This document shows, piece by piece, positions 46,601-61,600 of a stretch of DNA of 64,000 nucleotides. The notes below the pieces were generated by a model. It was given only the letters and a program-made list of their open reading frames with translations. It ran no database searches and was not told the origin of the DNA. The stretch is taken from NCBI GenBank assembly GCA_018105865.1, contig CM030863.1, forward strand, positions 700,501 through 764,500. Direction: 5' to 3'. Positions within the stretch are counted from its first letter, which is position 1; every line of letters begins with the position of its first letter. A program made the translations under genes and the position numbers. Source of the stretch: Metaphire vulgaris. Lineage: Eukaryota; Annelida; Clitellata; Crassiclitellata; Megascolecidae.

Positions 46601-49600
46601 GATGCCATGGGCATTGTGATAGTGGCACTATAGAAGTTGATTGATTGATTGATTTAAGACTTTGAAACGAGTCTACAAACCAAAACACCACTTGGTAAAG
46701 ATGAAAGGAAAGTCTAACGGGAGAATATATTGTGTAATACATATGCATCACAACAGAACAGCCATGTTTTCAGTCAATTAGATTCCTAAAGTAAAATGGA
46801 GAATCACTAGTGGCCTGGATACTGATAAAATTGCAAAAGACAATCCCGTTGAAGATTGAACTGAAAAAGTGAATGGCTACGAAGACTCATAAGATGAGAA
46901 TTCGGTCCGCTAAGTAGTACGCTGAATGAAGCCCAGGGATACCTTCTTTGCATTCCAGGTGGCGTTGTGATTTGCAAGGTGCATGAACTTATAGATGAGA
47001 TCTGGTTGGTTAAGGTCATTTGCTATGGAACACAGTTCTTTGTATGTTGACATGCTCTGCCTACAAAGAAAACAGTGAATTCAACAGCTAACAAATTCAA
47101 AAATAAAATCACCCAAAACAAACCCAAAAATAAACATTACAGTTTATAGTGGCTAACATACTTATCAATTAACCATAATTATCAGCAAAGCATTTCAGCA
47201 AAGGCCTAGTAACTCAAGAATAAAATGAGCTTTTAAAGTTTAATAACAATCAATAAAATTATTATGATGTAATCAAAATGCGTTTGAGATTTTAACCCCT
47301 TCAAACCAAGTGTTGCTATTGATCATTATGCTATGAAGTATGCCTACAGCATCCAGCAGTGACAGGGTTAATGTTAGAGATTCTGTTGATTTTGCCAGGA
47401 ATACATTATTACCCATCAGGAGTTTTTCCAAGAGAACCTTCTTGAAAAACCTGCGTATCACCAGTCACTTCAAGTTTCTTTCTAAACAAAAAAGCAGTAA
47501 AAATCAAAAAACAATCACCAAATAAAGTTACCACACAAAAGAAATGCAAAGCCCATAAAAATGTCACATAAAAATTCAGAAAAATGATTACTTCAATTTC
47601 CCTTCACCATCAAAAACAGAAATTTCCATAAATGAACACAAAATAGTTGAAAATAAATGAATAAAAATTTTAAAATGCAGCCTACTGTCCATAATAAAGA
47701 CATCAGTTGATTGAGGTTCAATTTTTTTACACCAGCCAACAATGAACAATGCAAGAGTCTAGCAGCCCATCAATATTCAGGTCAGGTGAGGTCTTCGTCC
47801 TCCAGCTGTGTCCAGCTATTGACTTTTCCATGACATCTCTCCAAAGTTCTCTGTCCTTTGCTATTTCTTCCAAAGTCACTCGGTGTCTTCCATCAGCTTT
47901 TCCATTGAGATTCAGTCCTGCCACGTGCAGATCCTCTTCCAATCTGTCCACCCATCAATATTACATTAAGGTAAATACATTACATTACATTACATTAAGG
48001 TAAATACATTACATTACATATGGGTCTTCACCACCAAATCCCACTGTCACAAAAATTTAGCCGTTTACAGCAAATATAGAGAAAAGCACAGTCCCAAAAT
48101 AAGATAATGGCAAGTAAGGAGCCATCAACGTATATTTACTAAAATATTATTGAAACCAACCGCTGTTACCGACCTCTTTCCAGTGGTCAGCGTTTCGACC
48201 AATTCTCCTACTAATTGCTGTTTCTGCTCAGCATTGCACTTCTCATACACAATTCCAAGACCCTTTGAAACAATATCCTGCGTCAACTCTGCAACACAAC
48301 ATACGAGAGATACAAATACAATACTCGCATCAATAAATCTCGAAATACTTCTTCCTGAAGTTTCATTTCAAAACCTTTTGCAGATAAATAACGGATCAAA
48401 GCAAGAGAATAATGTAGAAACAGAGTACAATGCCAAAACCACAAAATCTCAAAATTCCACACAAAAAAACGATTATGTAATTAAGACCATTCAATAATTT
48501 TTCGAGACAATTAAGACTAAATATTATCCATTATAACGATCTAGACCCTACCATCGTTCTCTCCGAGCAGTGATACAAAAGCTGACTGTATGTTCATGAT
48601 CTGCGTTTGCACGACCAAGCAATCACCACATTTCTTAACAATGGATGTCAGCCAAATGCTGGCGGCCTAAACAAGTGAACCAATAAGACGGGAAGTCATC
48701 AAAACCTTCATCCCAGTAACGTTGTATAACGTCATTGCATGGTTAACCCTTTGGCCGCATAGGGAGGATATTCCGGCTTCATAACATATTGGAGGATATA
48801 CAGATCAGATTACTGAGGCAAAAGGGCAAAAGCACTCAGAGAATCATTCGTTAAAGCTGTGCTGCAATAGACAACAGAGAGGGACTCAAGTCAGAACAGA
48901 GAGGAAAACGATTTTCCATTGTTTTGTTATGCCAAATTAGTTAGTTAAATAAGTTAATGACAGTGCGAAACTTCCCCCATTGCTATGTATGGAGTGGACC
49001 AATGGAGATGGAAAAGTCAGTAAGCAGTGACCAGGAATTTCTCCCCATTTCCCTACAAATACCAACCACTCTGGTAACCATGTACAACAATTATGCTTAT
49101 AAGTTTAGGTGAAAATAAACAACAGCATCATCACAGTCACGTTTAACCCTTTGACCAAGCGCAATCCACGTAATCAACAGGTAATGATGCCAAAATATTG
49201 GCTCTATTGGGAAAAAGGGTTAAGTTCCATTATGATGATGATGCAGGAAATAAGAAAATATGGCTGCTGTACAGAGTGCTGTACGCTTTGAAACCTACAG
49301 ACCCCACGGTCACAGCACCCAATTGCTATTGACAACCAGATCAAAGCACCAATTTGAAGCTCATTGTCTAAACTACCGTCAAAACTGCCTTGTGTTGCAC
49401 TGAATGGACTGTCGCCCTGAGTGACAGCGGCTGGGGCTTAGACTATAATTAACAGAAAATTACATCTAGACCGGAAACAAAACTGATGAAATTCAAGAAG
49501 AGTCGAGTTAACTGAGCAAGTGTTTGACATTAGATGAACATAATTTCTGGTGGGCATTAAAATGTACTGATCAAAAACACCTGAGTTTATATCTTGACAA

Positions 49601-52600
49601 GGTTCTAGACATCGATTTTGAACAAACCAATGCCTAATTTGCACAGACAATAGACAGACAAGAGAACCAGTAGTAAAGACACTCGCCTCTGAGTAGAAAT
49701 GAGAGGTGCTATATAAATGTTGCATTACATTACAAATGCTACTTTACATTAAAAGAACTATACCATAAAGAAGAATGCAAGTTCGAGCATACAACATATT
49801 TTTTCCTCTAACCTGACGAATGTGAGGATTCTGGCTCTTCAGGTAATTTTCCAGAAGCAGGTTCAGAACAGTGGCAACATCATCAGATGCTCCAGGATAT
49901 GGACTCTGTCGAAAATACACAGCAACAACACTTCATCTCTCTTCATTTCACACTCAGGTACAGAATTAAGATAAAGTAGGCAAGAAAAACCACCACGTAA
50001 CAACCACTCACTTTTGAATTCCTTTGATACGCTCTGACAGCATGTACAGTGCCTCAGTTAATAAAGGCAATCAAGCAATGCCTCTTAAACCACAAAATGA
50101 TCAACAAATTGTTTTTAAAGTGTGTTATTGATATAAAAATGAAGCCAAAATCTCAATACTGTCAAGGCAGTTGAAGGAATGCAAGAAAAGACTTCACATA
50201 GAATGAAGATAACTGCTAGCCTAACAAGACAATTGATAGTAAAACAACATGTTTGTTGTGGAAGCAGAAGATTCAAGACTTATTCTTGCTGAGAAAAGTA
50301 CATATATAACAAGAAAAGTCAACAATGAATTCTACAAACATACGATACATCACAGGATACCTGATATCCATCTTCTGGACAGGTCCATAGGTCTCTGCCA
50401 GAGGGGGACTTGGAACCCAAAGCAGCACAGACCAGTGCATCGCCAATCGTACAGTGCAGCTCAAACTGCTTTGCCTAGAAAAAAATCAGTATCATTTTCC
50501 GTACATAAATTGAGTCCTACCACAAATGAGAGCGTCAGCAGCCATTGACAACTATTCTCTCCTAGAACACTAAAGCTCTTGTAACATCATCAGTTCGTCA
50601 CTGTCACAAGTGCCATCATCACTGCTAAGCGACTGTTCAGAACAGGTGCCATGCAAATGCTTTGCTACATTACATTACAATATTGCAAACTTACAGCAGC
50701 CGAGTTGAGAAGTCCGTCGATCACGAGACGGCGATGAACGAACTCTGGTTCGCCAACGCAGAGATAGCCAAGACAGACGGTGGCTTTCTCACGCAGCTGA
50801 CATCAAGACAAGCAACGAGAACGAAAACAATCAGTCTAAATGCATCACGGACAGTCAAACTGAACCTCAATCAGCAACACTCTATGCGTATCTCATATAC
50901 GCAGCAGCAACAGGGGTCTGTGATAGTTTCTGTCTGACATTAGATAAGTTCAGTCAAAACTACAAAATGTCACTCCACTAAAATTCAAACACCTGTTAAT
51001 GTCATGACATATCTATGCCCATTCACTAACGATACGCTGTATCAGTCTGAACTTCTGCTAAAATAACTCTGCTCAATGTCACATGACTGATTGAATTTCA
51101 TGTATGACATCAGCAGCTGGAAAATACCAAGAAACTTCAATGCTGCCATCATAGGACATTATAATAATACTGCCATTAGTTGCTAATTCAATTGTCCTAT
51201 AAATTAAACTAAAAGCGGTATAAACTGGTAATAAACATATATTTTATTAAATAAGCAAATACATGAAAACAACAAACTAGTGGCAATTTCTGTCTCACCT
51301 TACTGTTGTCCTTTGTCGATTGAACTTTTCCAATAAACTTTTTCACCAAATCCAGTTTGCTAAGCACGGTGTTTCCTCCGCTTCCAGCACCGTCTTCACT
51401 TCCATCTGGCAAAATCAGGCTTCCGCTTCTTCCGATTTCTCCCAGCGCAAAGCAAGCACCCATTGAGAGAACAAGGTGAGGACTGTCCAAAAATTCGGCT
51501 AAAGTTAACAAAGTACATCATTCCAGTCAATTCCAGATTTAACCCCTTTACTGGAAATCTCGAATATATCCGTCCATTGTACATTGAGCTACAGCTAAAT
51601 ACACGGTACAGGGGTTAACATTCAAAGAATTTTTAAACTGCTATTTGGTTCTAAATATCGAAGCCATGAAAGCAGATGAACGCTCAAAGTTGCAACCAAA
51701 CAGTAAATAGCCTAGCAATGAACAAATCAGCCAATGAACCCTTAGTGGGAACACTGCTCAAGGCTGAGAATCAAAACCTTTGAGGGAAAAAAACTAACTA
51801 AAACATTCACACAAATCAAAGTTTTCGAAAGCAATTCAAAAATTAAAACTGCACCGATCTGAGGAATCGCCTTCGCTATCTTCCCCGTAATTTCTTCATT
51901 GCCACTTATTTCTTTGGCAACAGGACAATGGCCTATGGTTTTCCTCTGGGTGGACAGCACTTTTCCAATGAGATATCCAAGGCAAATGAGCGATCCATGT
52001 TGAACCTCAAGAACCTTTTCAAACAAACGCCAAACATCAGTGCTGTCGTGAATAATACCAAGTAACTATTAGTCCTAGTAATAGTTTATACATTAATTGT
52101 TGCAAAACTGCATTTGATAAGAAACATAAATAGTACTTCTTCTTCTTCATGTGCCATGCATTGCTACGTCGGCGACCATGGATTTCCACTCTTCTCTGTT
52201 TCTGGCTTTCCTTATCAGTTCGATGTTGTCTGTAGTTCTTGTCTTCTCTTAGGCTGTCCGTAAAATTCTTTGTCTTCCTCTTGCTCTTTTCCCCTCTATT
52301 TTTTTCCTGTTATGGCTAGATTTTCCAATCCGTCTTTTCTTATTAGATGTCCAAAGAATTCAAGCTGCTGCTTTCTTATGGTTTTTAGCAATTTCTTTTT
52401 TTGTACCAAAAGTTTTTAGTACTTCCTCATTGGTTATTCTTTCTGTCCATGAAATTTTTTGCATCCGTCTGAGAAACCACATCTCTGCAGCTTCCAGTTT
52501 CCTTTCTGATGTTTTTGTCAACGTCCATGTTTCCAGGCCGTACATCAGAACCGTCAAACGTGGCTGTGAAGAATTCTGAGCCGTGTTGTTGTTGAAATAT

Positions 52601-55600
52601 GTTTATTTGTGAGAATCTTTTTTGAGTTGTATGAAGGCTGACCAGCCATACCTATTCTCGTTTCAATGTCCTTTTCACTTCTTCCACTTGTGAAGATGCT
52701 TCCTAGATATTTGAACTGTGTTACCTGTTTTATTTCCATTCCCCTGTATTGTAGCCTGCATTTAGGAATTTCTTTCTTTTTGTAATTACCATACAGTAAC
52801 GTCTTCTTTTTATTTATTCTTAGTCCTTTCTTTTCACTCTCTTCTGCCACCTTGTCTAATAAACTTTGTAGTTTTCTTTCAGTATCTGCCATTAGTGTTG
52901 TGTCATCTGCGTATCGTAGGTTATTTAAATTTTTTCCTCCTATCTTTATTCCTTCCAATTCTTCTGTTTCCTTCATAATCTCTTCCCCATATTCATTGTA
53001 GAAATCTGGTGATAAACCACAACCCTGCCTTGTCCCTTTTAAAATTTGTATCCACTTACCTATTTTTCCTTCAATTCTTATCGCTGCTTCTTGATTCCAG
53101 TACAGGTTTTGAAATATCCTCATGTCCTTTCCATCTAGTGCTATGTTTTCTAGGCATTTGAACAGTTCTTCGTGTTTTACACTATCAAATGCCTTCTCGT
53201 AGTCTATAAAGCATAGGTACAGATCTTTTTGCATCTCTATACATCTTTCGCCAATCAAATAAATAATAATAATAATAATAAATAGTACAAATCCTAGTAA
53301 ATATACTTGACATGTAAATAAACAATTTATAGCTGCAAGAAAAATATTGTCCTAGTTCATTATGTCACCATATTTCTCACGTAAAACTGTTATTGGCAAA
53401 TCACATCAACCCCCGAGATGTTCTATCATAATTACTTGGAAATGTACCACATTTGTGTCTGTGAACATACATCTGTTCATGCATTTGGATATGTTGTGCC
53501 CAGTGCCCACTAAGCTAAGAGTACAACATATACCGATACCGAGTGTCTTTTTAGACGACAGTCACTAAGTGGCAGGCATCTTTGGACTGTACCTGATTTC
53601 GTAGGCCGGTGGTCAATTCTTGAATGACTTCCGCAATGTGTTTGGGTGGATTGCAATGCACTGTTACCAGGGCAAACAGTTCGGCTGCATACTTCCTCAT
53701 CTCCTCCTGACTGCTAAACATGAAGCCCTAACAAGTACACCAAGCTATGAATATATATATATATACACATATATATATATGTGTGTATATATATATATAT
53801 TATATATATATAATATAGTTTATGCATATTTATTGTGCTTTAATATTCATAGAACATGATAGCTCCCAATGAAGGAGACTGCAAACAATTGCCAACTGTC
53901 TATTTAAACTTGCCATTTATGACTCTTCTTCTTCTTCTTCAGGTGCTCTGTCCAAGGACAGGTTCCATGCTCCACTCCTCTCTATCTTGAGCTTTTATCT
54001 TCAGGGCTGAATACTTGTTTTTTTTCTCCGTAGTGTCGAACATCCACTCCAACATCGATGTCCTTGGTCACCCTTTCTGTGCTTTCCCTTTCGTCTTTCC
54101 TTCTAGTACTTCTCTTAGTAGGTTTGATTCTTCTCTCAGAACATGGCCTATCCATTTACGACTGTCTATACACAAATCTTTGTCACTCGTAAAGCCGCAG
54201 CGTCAACATGTATTGCCATTAAATTCTTTTACTTTTACTTCTAGAGCGTCACAATCTTCACAAAGTAGCTAACAGAAAGTCTATCCTCACCAAACAGCAA
54301 AGGGTTGAGAAACTTGACCTGGCCACTACACAGTGGCCAGGATCAAACCCATGACCACCAGTCCAGGACACGTACACCACACCACCACCACCACCACCAC
54401 CACCACACCTCAACACTGTACCATACCGAGCAAAACTAACGGAATTCTCAAAAACATCAGAACTTAAAACCTACGAAACTTTTAGCATACCTTTGATCCA
54501 GGCACTCTGCTTAACAAATTCTGGAGTCAGCTTTTCTGTAGCCATGGCAACCATTTCAAGAAGACAGTACATTGCAGGAGGACCTAAAGGTGAGGCCAAA
54601 CAAAGTAAGCACACTAATGATACCGTAAAGTAAGTAAGCAAGCACGCTATAGTTGAACATTGGAGAGTATTCGCAACAACGCTTGTTACAATCGTCATGG
54701 AAACAGGACATTTCTTTGCAAGTTTCCAAATTATGAATTTAAAACTTGAAAGCAACTTTTAAACTACTATCGTGGAAAACAAAGCCAACTAACTGGTGTG
54801 CACAAAGGCAAAGTCAGTGATTTTGCAAAATTGCCATCAAGATATAAACTATTACGACTTCATTATCAATAGAAGCGTATGCAAAATATAAAGCAAGCTT
54901 TACAAAAATTCCACAAATTGAATGCATCGCACAGTCAAGCATTTCACGCAAACTGCATTTCTAGAATTCCATTAGAAATAAACTGACCGTGGAGTGCATT
55001 CAGGAGCTGGCGAGTAATGTCAAGGTAGATTGAGACTGGATTCTTGCCTTCTGGACCCGTCTCTGCCAAGAGTCGGCGCACATACGGAGCAATGGCAGGA
55101 GCCTGTTCCTGCATCTCCACGATTGAATCTATCGCCGGGATGACGCCAGCGCTGTGCGCCATACACATCCTCAGGTACAACAAGATCTAAGCACAAAGAC
55201 ACACACACACAGAGGAGAATCACTACGGCAGCAAAATCCAAATCACCCAGCAGAAGTCCAGTTGAACTAAATATGCGTCTGTACAATAAGCTTAAACTTT
55301 ATCACAAGAAATTCAACTCTTGACGTCTTCAAATCAAATAGCACGGACTGTGTAGGTGGTGCTGTTTCTAACTAATTCAATGGGTGGTGTTGTTCTAACT
55401 AATTTCAATAGGTGGTGCTGTTCTAACTAATTCAATGGGTGGTGCTGTTCTAACTAATTTCAATAGGTGGTGCTGTTCTAACTAATTCAATGGGTGGTGC
55501 TGTATTTGGCTGAAAGATAAGTCAACCATGTGCAATTTTAATAATTTCACATGACTTGTGACATTATGTACTATGAGAAGCATTCTTTAACTGATTCTCA

Positions 55601-58600
55601 AATTTTAAGACCAAATAAATGCAGAAGAAAATGCAATAGCCAATCGCTAGTAATAACGGCAAGATTTCACTACAGTTCATAAATTAATCAGATTGGCTGA
55701 AAGTTATTCGAGGAGCATTTACTTCAACATAAGCAGCAGGATTAAACGCAAGAGTGTTGTTCGCGACAACAAAACGCTGAGGTCCTTTGATGCGCTCCGT
55801 TGCCTGAAAAAGAACAACAAAACAACAAGTGCCATTGTTTGCACAATACGTGACAATTAAGCCAAACAAAAGCTCATGCAGAAAATGATAATATGTGCGA
55901 TCAGACAAAATAAATTATCATCTTTAATTCTTTGGATCTGCCAAGACAGCCTACGATAGACTTAGACTTCTGATATCTATGTCTTAAAACACCAACAATT
56001 CCTTCACGTTCTCCTATCTTACATTGCAGAAAATTGTCATCACCAAACAAAATCATTGCTACAGTTGAATCCTGTGACATAAACTGAACCTAAAAGAACT
56101 TTGAGAAATTGCTATAAAACCTTGTCATGTATGTAGGCGATCATCTCCACGAATGACGGCATGATCGGGAGAAGCTTTGCCCTTTTTGGGTCTCCAGTGT
56201 CTAGCAAGGAACCCTGATTACCTTTCAACAGTAGACTCTTAAGCGCCTTCGATGCCTCCGTGTAGATTTCCTCCTTACTGCAAAAAACAAAGTCAAGTAT
56301 ACTAATAAGTAATAATACTCAGCCATGAGACAAGTAAACAGAAAACAGAGAACAGAAAATTAGCAAATGCAGAGTCTAAACTGCAAAATGCGTCAATTTA
56401 ATATCAATTTAATCAAAATACAACTAATTTAATGCTAAAATCAAGACAGTGAACGACATTGAAATTTGTGGTGAGAGATGAAGATGAGGGAAATTATTGA
56501 TAACAATTGTATTTAATCAAATAGATAAAGGTCTATCTAACGTCTGATACGTCTGTCAGATATATCATAGAGTTAAACATCAAAATGCCAAATCTGCACT
56601 TTTTCAAGGTTCAAAATTCTATGCATTGGACAATGCATATAGCTTCTGTTCACAGTTAAAGGGCACCAGTCACCAAAGGGTTAATCAAAACAAACATTTC
56701 TACAGCATAGAAGGTTACAATGTTTTCGATAACACTGTTCATAACACTTTTCTTCAATCCCAGAAGTAATAAAATAATTAAGAGATTTTGTTGAAAGATG
56801 CTCACGAGTCACCACAGGCGAGAAGAAGAACATATCTGGATGGAAAGTGATCCATTGGAAAAACCAGCGAAGCATATCTCACAGCCATTAACCGCGCCTG
56901 TGGCTCCACCTGAGCGCATAAACCAAACAGACATCAAGCGCTTAAAAGACAGCGTCAGATCAACACAACCAAAAAAGGAGTCAACTTGAGAGAACTCAAA
57001 GGAGTCAAGAACTCACAAAAGCAGAATCTCACTCGTTCATCTTTTCAGAAAAGTGCTTTCCCGATTTAAAAGTTTCTGTGTCTGAAATGCTGATGTGAAA
57101 AAGGAGTTATGAAGCAATTCCAAAGCTGATTTAGTCATCAGCATTTGATAGGAAAATAGTTTAAAATTGAAAATGATTATTTTTTTCTTTACAACACAAA
57201 TAGACTTGCAATAAGGGGTCATTGCCCCTATGTCAAACTAAGTTGAAATAACAGTAACAAACACTCAAATGCATGGCTAAGTTAAACAAAATCTAAGATT
57301 ATATTAAAGCAAAATATCAACAATGCAAGATTTTGCCATGAATGGGTAATAACAAGACATCTTCAGCAGCAAAATTTACAGTTTGTTTTATGTGTGACGG
57401 TGTCAACAATATAAATAGAAGCAACTGCACAAACTTTTTCAACATTCTGCATGATCAAAGCCTCAATCTGCTTCATCTTCACTTGATCGAGATCAACGAG
57501 CGATCCAGCAAGGAGTGCCAATGTCTCTTGAACAGCTGATCGAATTTCAGCATTTTCCTAAGAACCAAAAGTCAGTAATAATTAAATATCACTACAACAC
57601 ACACACACACGCTCAAAATAAAGGGCAACTGGTGAAAGGCATTAGAAAACCTTAATGTAATGTAATGTAACAAAATATTAAGCATATAATGTATCAGCCA
57701 GAAGGTTAAGGAAGGTTAAGGTTAAGGTCAGGAAAAGTGGTTTATCAAATCTGCAATATATAGATCCACACATAGAGAAAAGCAGCCATTAGCTCATGCC
57801 AAAGCATTTTCCACTCATAGATATACAACATGTACCAATGAATAATGTGCGTTGTTTTATATAGTGAAATCTGTAAGGAGTACGCGTGAAAGTACAGCAG
57901 GCAAATTATTTATGTATCAATGTATCAACCCAAATGCATACATTTTGATCAAATGCTAAAGTGCCATGATCTTCACCTATACTTAAGACAGTCATGAGAA
58001 TGACGTAACAATCAACCACTTCTTAAATAAAAACTCACTTCAGACAGTGAGTCGAAAAGGTTCTGAACAACTGAGAGGTCCTTTGTAACGAGACTTGGCT
58101 TGCGCTTACCGATCTTACCCAGAGCAACATAAGCCAAGCCTCGGAGTTTTGGATCCTTAAAATATCAAACAAAACACTAAATGCCAGGTTCGTGATTTCT
58201 GCCACACTGGATTTTCAAATGCAATAACAACATTTTAAGATTATTTACAGTCGTTACAAGTTGAATAGAAACAAATAATGAATTAGACAACTTCAAAATA
58301 ACAGAAGAACCAATAAAAAAAGGGAAGATCACAATTTCAGAAGGCTAAAATTTTAGTTAATTGCAGAATTGCAATGAGAAGTCATGGATTGAAATCTGAC
58401 TCTGGTCACTGAATGGTCATTCAGATCAATGCTCCTGTGCTGTGACCGTCCAGTGGCCACAAACAGCTCATGCTGTGTACCGTTTGATCGCGGTGTTACC
58501 GCAACAAGCGGGATATTTATATTTAAACTAAACAAGCCCAATTCATCTACAAGTTTAGAATTTTAAATGTCTTAAAAGACCAACAAATTCACAATATTTG

Positions 58601-61600
58601 TTAATACACAATAACACTATTCACAATATCTGTTCTATAATTATTGATACGTTTTTCAATTTTTGTTTATGAGGAAGCAGCAAATGACTGACGGCAAAAT
58701 TTTCAAAACCAGAAAAGTTAAGACCTCTTTCGCCTCCCCGATCAATCTCAGCATTGCCGACCAAAGTAACGAACTCGACGCAGTAAATACCGAATCTGAA
58801 GAACTGATAAATAAAAAAATATATTCAATTAGAAACAGCAACATCTTCACAATCATAAAATATCACTGTAAAGGCTTTGATCTTGCATCAAATCATTCAA
58901 AGTCCCGACCAGCAACATTACTAGATCTCTGCAGCTAAAATCAAAGGATTAAAAGCAACCATCAGTCTACAAGTGTCAGAGTTGGAAGTTCCCAAAAAAA
59001 GAGGCACAAAATCTGCAGCCATTTGGCGTCACCAACAGAAAAAGGCTATCATTCGATGCCCCCCCCCCAAATGCTCCTTTACACTCACCAGCGAAAATAC
59101 CTCAAAGTTTAAAATTTTCTATTTCCGGCTCTCGTGAATACTGGAAGCCAAAGTGCCGGTAGCTAAATTGGCATCAGTCTTACAGATGAAGGTCACACCC
59201 AATGCAAGATCCACTACGCATGTCATTGAAAGAAGTGGCTGAATACAGGACGGTACAGATAAGCGCAGAAGACCGGACTTAAGAAAAACGCTGCAATCAT
59301 TAAATACCTTAACATAATTATCAGCATAAGACTTTTGAACTGCAAGAGGGAATATTTCAGGCAACACTAACCTCAGACAGAGATGATGAACAAACTGGAC
59401 AGCCATCATTTTCAGACGGGCGTTTGAATTTGTCGTAAACAAAGAGTCGAACACCACCTGATGAGAGAAACCAAATCAGAAAAGAATTAAAAGACAAGCG
59501 CATGTGACACGGTGGCAGTGGTTCATGTCCTACAAACAGAGAACCCCGGGTTAGAATCAAGACTCCATGCAGTATGTAGTTACCATAGAAAAGTTGCTTA
59601 CATCTCAACTGTTTGTCATAAAACCATAGATCAATGTGCTGGAAATATAACTAGACAGAGCTGTGTATAAGAAAAAGAAAGGACTATCCTCCCTAGCCTG
59701 AGGACTGCAAAGGGGCCCCTGACCTCAGGACTGAACAAGGGGCCCCTAGCCTCAGAATTGCAAAGGGGTCCCTGGCCTCAGGATTGAACAAGGGGTCCTT
59801 GGTCTTAGGATTGTAAAGGGGCCCCTGTCCTCAGCACTGAACAAGGGGTCCCTGGCCTCAGCACTGTAAAGGGGCCCCTGGCCACCTGTGCATCAAATGC
59901 TAATGCATGCTAAAGCATGTTCGTGCAAACAGAAGTAACTAAATGAAATAGAGCTCGTGATAAAGCAAAAGCTAAGAAATGCCAGCTGAACACCAAAGAA
60001 AGCAACTGAATGCATAATTCTGACCTGTATACATCCGGGAAACTGGGAAGCAGCTTCACGAGACTTCATCAGACAGGGAAAGATCTTGAGACGCTGCTGA
60101 ACACTCGCAGGAACGACCTTATTCTCAGGCTTCACATTCTGACGAGATAAACACAGCAGCAATGTAACACATTCGACAACTTTAACTACTGAAAATAAAC
60201 ATTATCGCGAATAAATCTCAGTTTTCATACATAACTTCAAAAATATACCTCGTGACTTGATTACAAAGATAGAGTTTTAGCATGAATTGATACTCTGATA
60301 TAGTGTGACCTCCCAATAATAATCATGTATAAGCCTTAGCATGTCCATCACATTTCCAAACAGTTTCTGTATTGCCACTAAGTAATGCATTAGCTAGACT
60401 TTAAAAAGAGAAATAAGCACATATATAAAAAAGCTGATATAAAAATTTACGTAAAAGGCAATTGTAAAAGATCCTATTTGGCTCCAATTACCTGAACTTT
60501 TGCAGCTCCAGTTCCAAGAAAAAGAGAAAACAACTGAGATATCAAAACCGGTTTATTCCAATCCTCTCCACTACAAAAATAAATAAAATATCTGAATAAT
60601 ACTCCAAGTAACAATTGAATATACAAGGCTATTCAAAGATTCAATCAGACAGCAATCAAATTTTCTTATAATTACTGAGAGATAATATAAGATTGAAAAA
60701 TTCAACAACAAAAAATATGTTTTGCCTCCCAGCAGACCAAGTGTAAAATCACCAGTGCAACATTACCATACGCCGATACAGTTAACAGAGTTTATTCAGA
60801 AATGATTGGAAAAAAGGAATCAATTTGGAATTAAGAAAGTTATGAAACAGAAAACTGAACACAATGCTTCCTTCAAAAACTATTTAGCACAACAGATACC
60901 AACATTTATATTTAATATACCAACAAAATCAACCACTATTTAGGAAGAACTAATGCAATCTAGTTCCAGCAGATGCCTACCCCATCAACTGCTTCAGTTT
61001 CAGATCTGCAAGGCTCGACACACTGTGAAAATTTTCAAACAGAAGCTGTTTAAGAGCAGTGAAAAAACATAGCAAATGTTAACTCATTTTCACCTATTTT
61101 TAGTCTTTAACCAGTTCAAGAACATAAATTGAGTGGTTGCAATGTAGGTCCATGCCTTGCGCCAATGGATGGCATGCTTAAATCGTACCCTACCCTGGCC
61201 ACTGCATAATAACCAACAACAAGATATCCATTCTTTGTGTCTAAATATAAACAACTGTTGTCATGAGCAATGGAGTCAGGCAGCTAGGTACGTGCAACTA
61301 CAAATGCCCCCCCTCTACACAGAAATAAATAAATACTGCAACAACAACTATAGAAAACTAAATCAGTTCAAAGAAAAGATACTTAACAAAAGCTTTTAGA
61401 ACACAGAACATATTCTTGAGGGAGTAATATGCAATAACATATTGCAGAGCAATAACCAATTTGATAACTGTAATTGTAATTCTGCAAAGGATGCTGAAGA
61501 CTGCATGGATGGAAGAGAAAACCAATGAATGCAATTGGAATAAAAAGAAGTCTGATGGTAACCATCAAAAAAGGCAGCTTTCCTTCTTTGGACACATAAT

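Larger units (their letters stand above)
43329..52014 (-). other. ECPAS: ECM29 exon block 2 (visible exons 17-30)
   Basis: Exons in gene order: 52014-51855, 51498-51299, 50796-50695, 50474-50361, 49905-49813, 48666-48552, 48288-48174, 47481-47413, 47060-46943, 46333-46163, 45166-45087, 44964-44859, 43959-43912, 43450-43329. They encode the most conserved middle part, including [11 protein letters not shown], the ALGEIGRSG helix, [20 protein letters not shown], and the AAFGF..LAPHL region. All junctions inside this block keep the frame. The 48-bp exon 43959-43912 ([16 protein letters not shown]) is flanked by repeats on both sides. Confidence 0.87.

Noticed and set aside
59119..59300. Continuation of the ECM29 frame past the donor at 59372 as a further exon
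   Set aside because: The peptide does not match the family; the next conserved block is found at 58803-58725 and joins in phase with exon 59457-59372.
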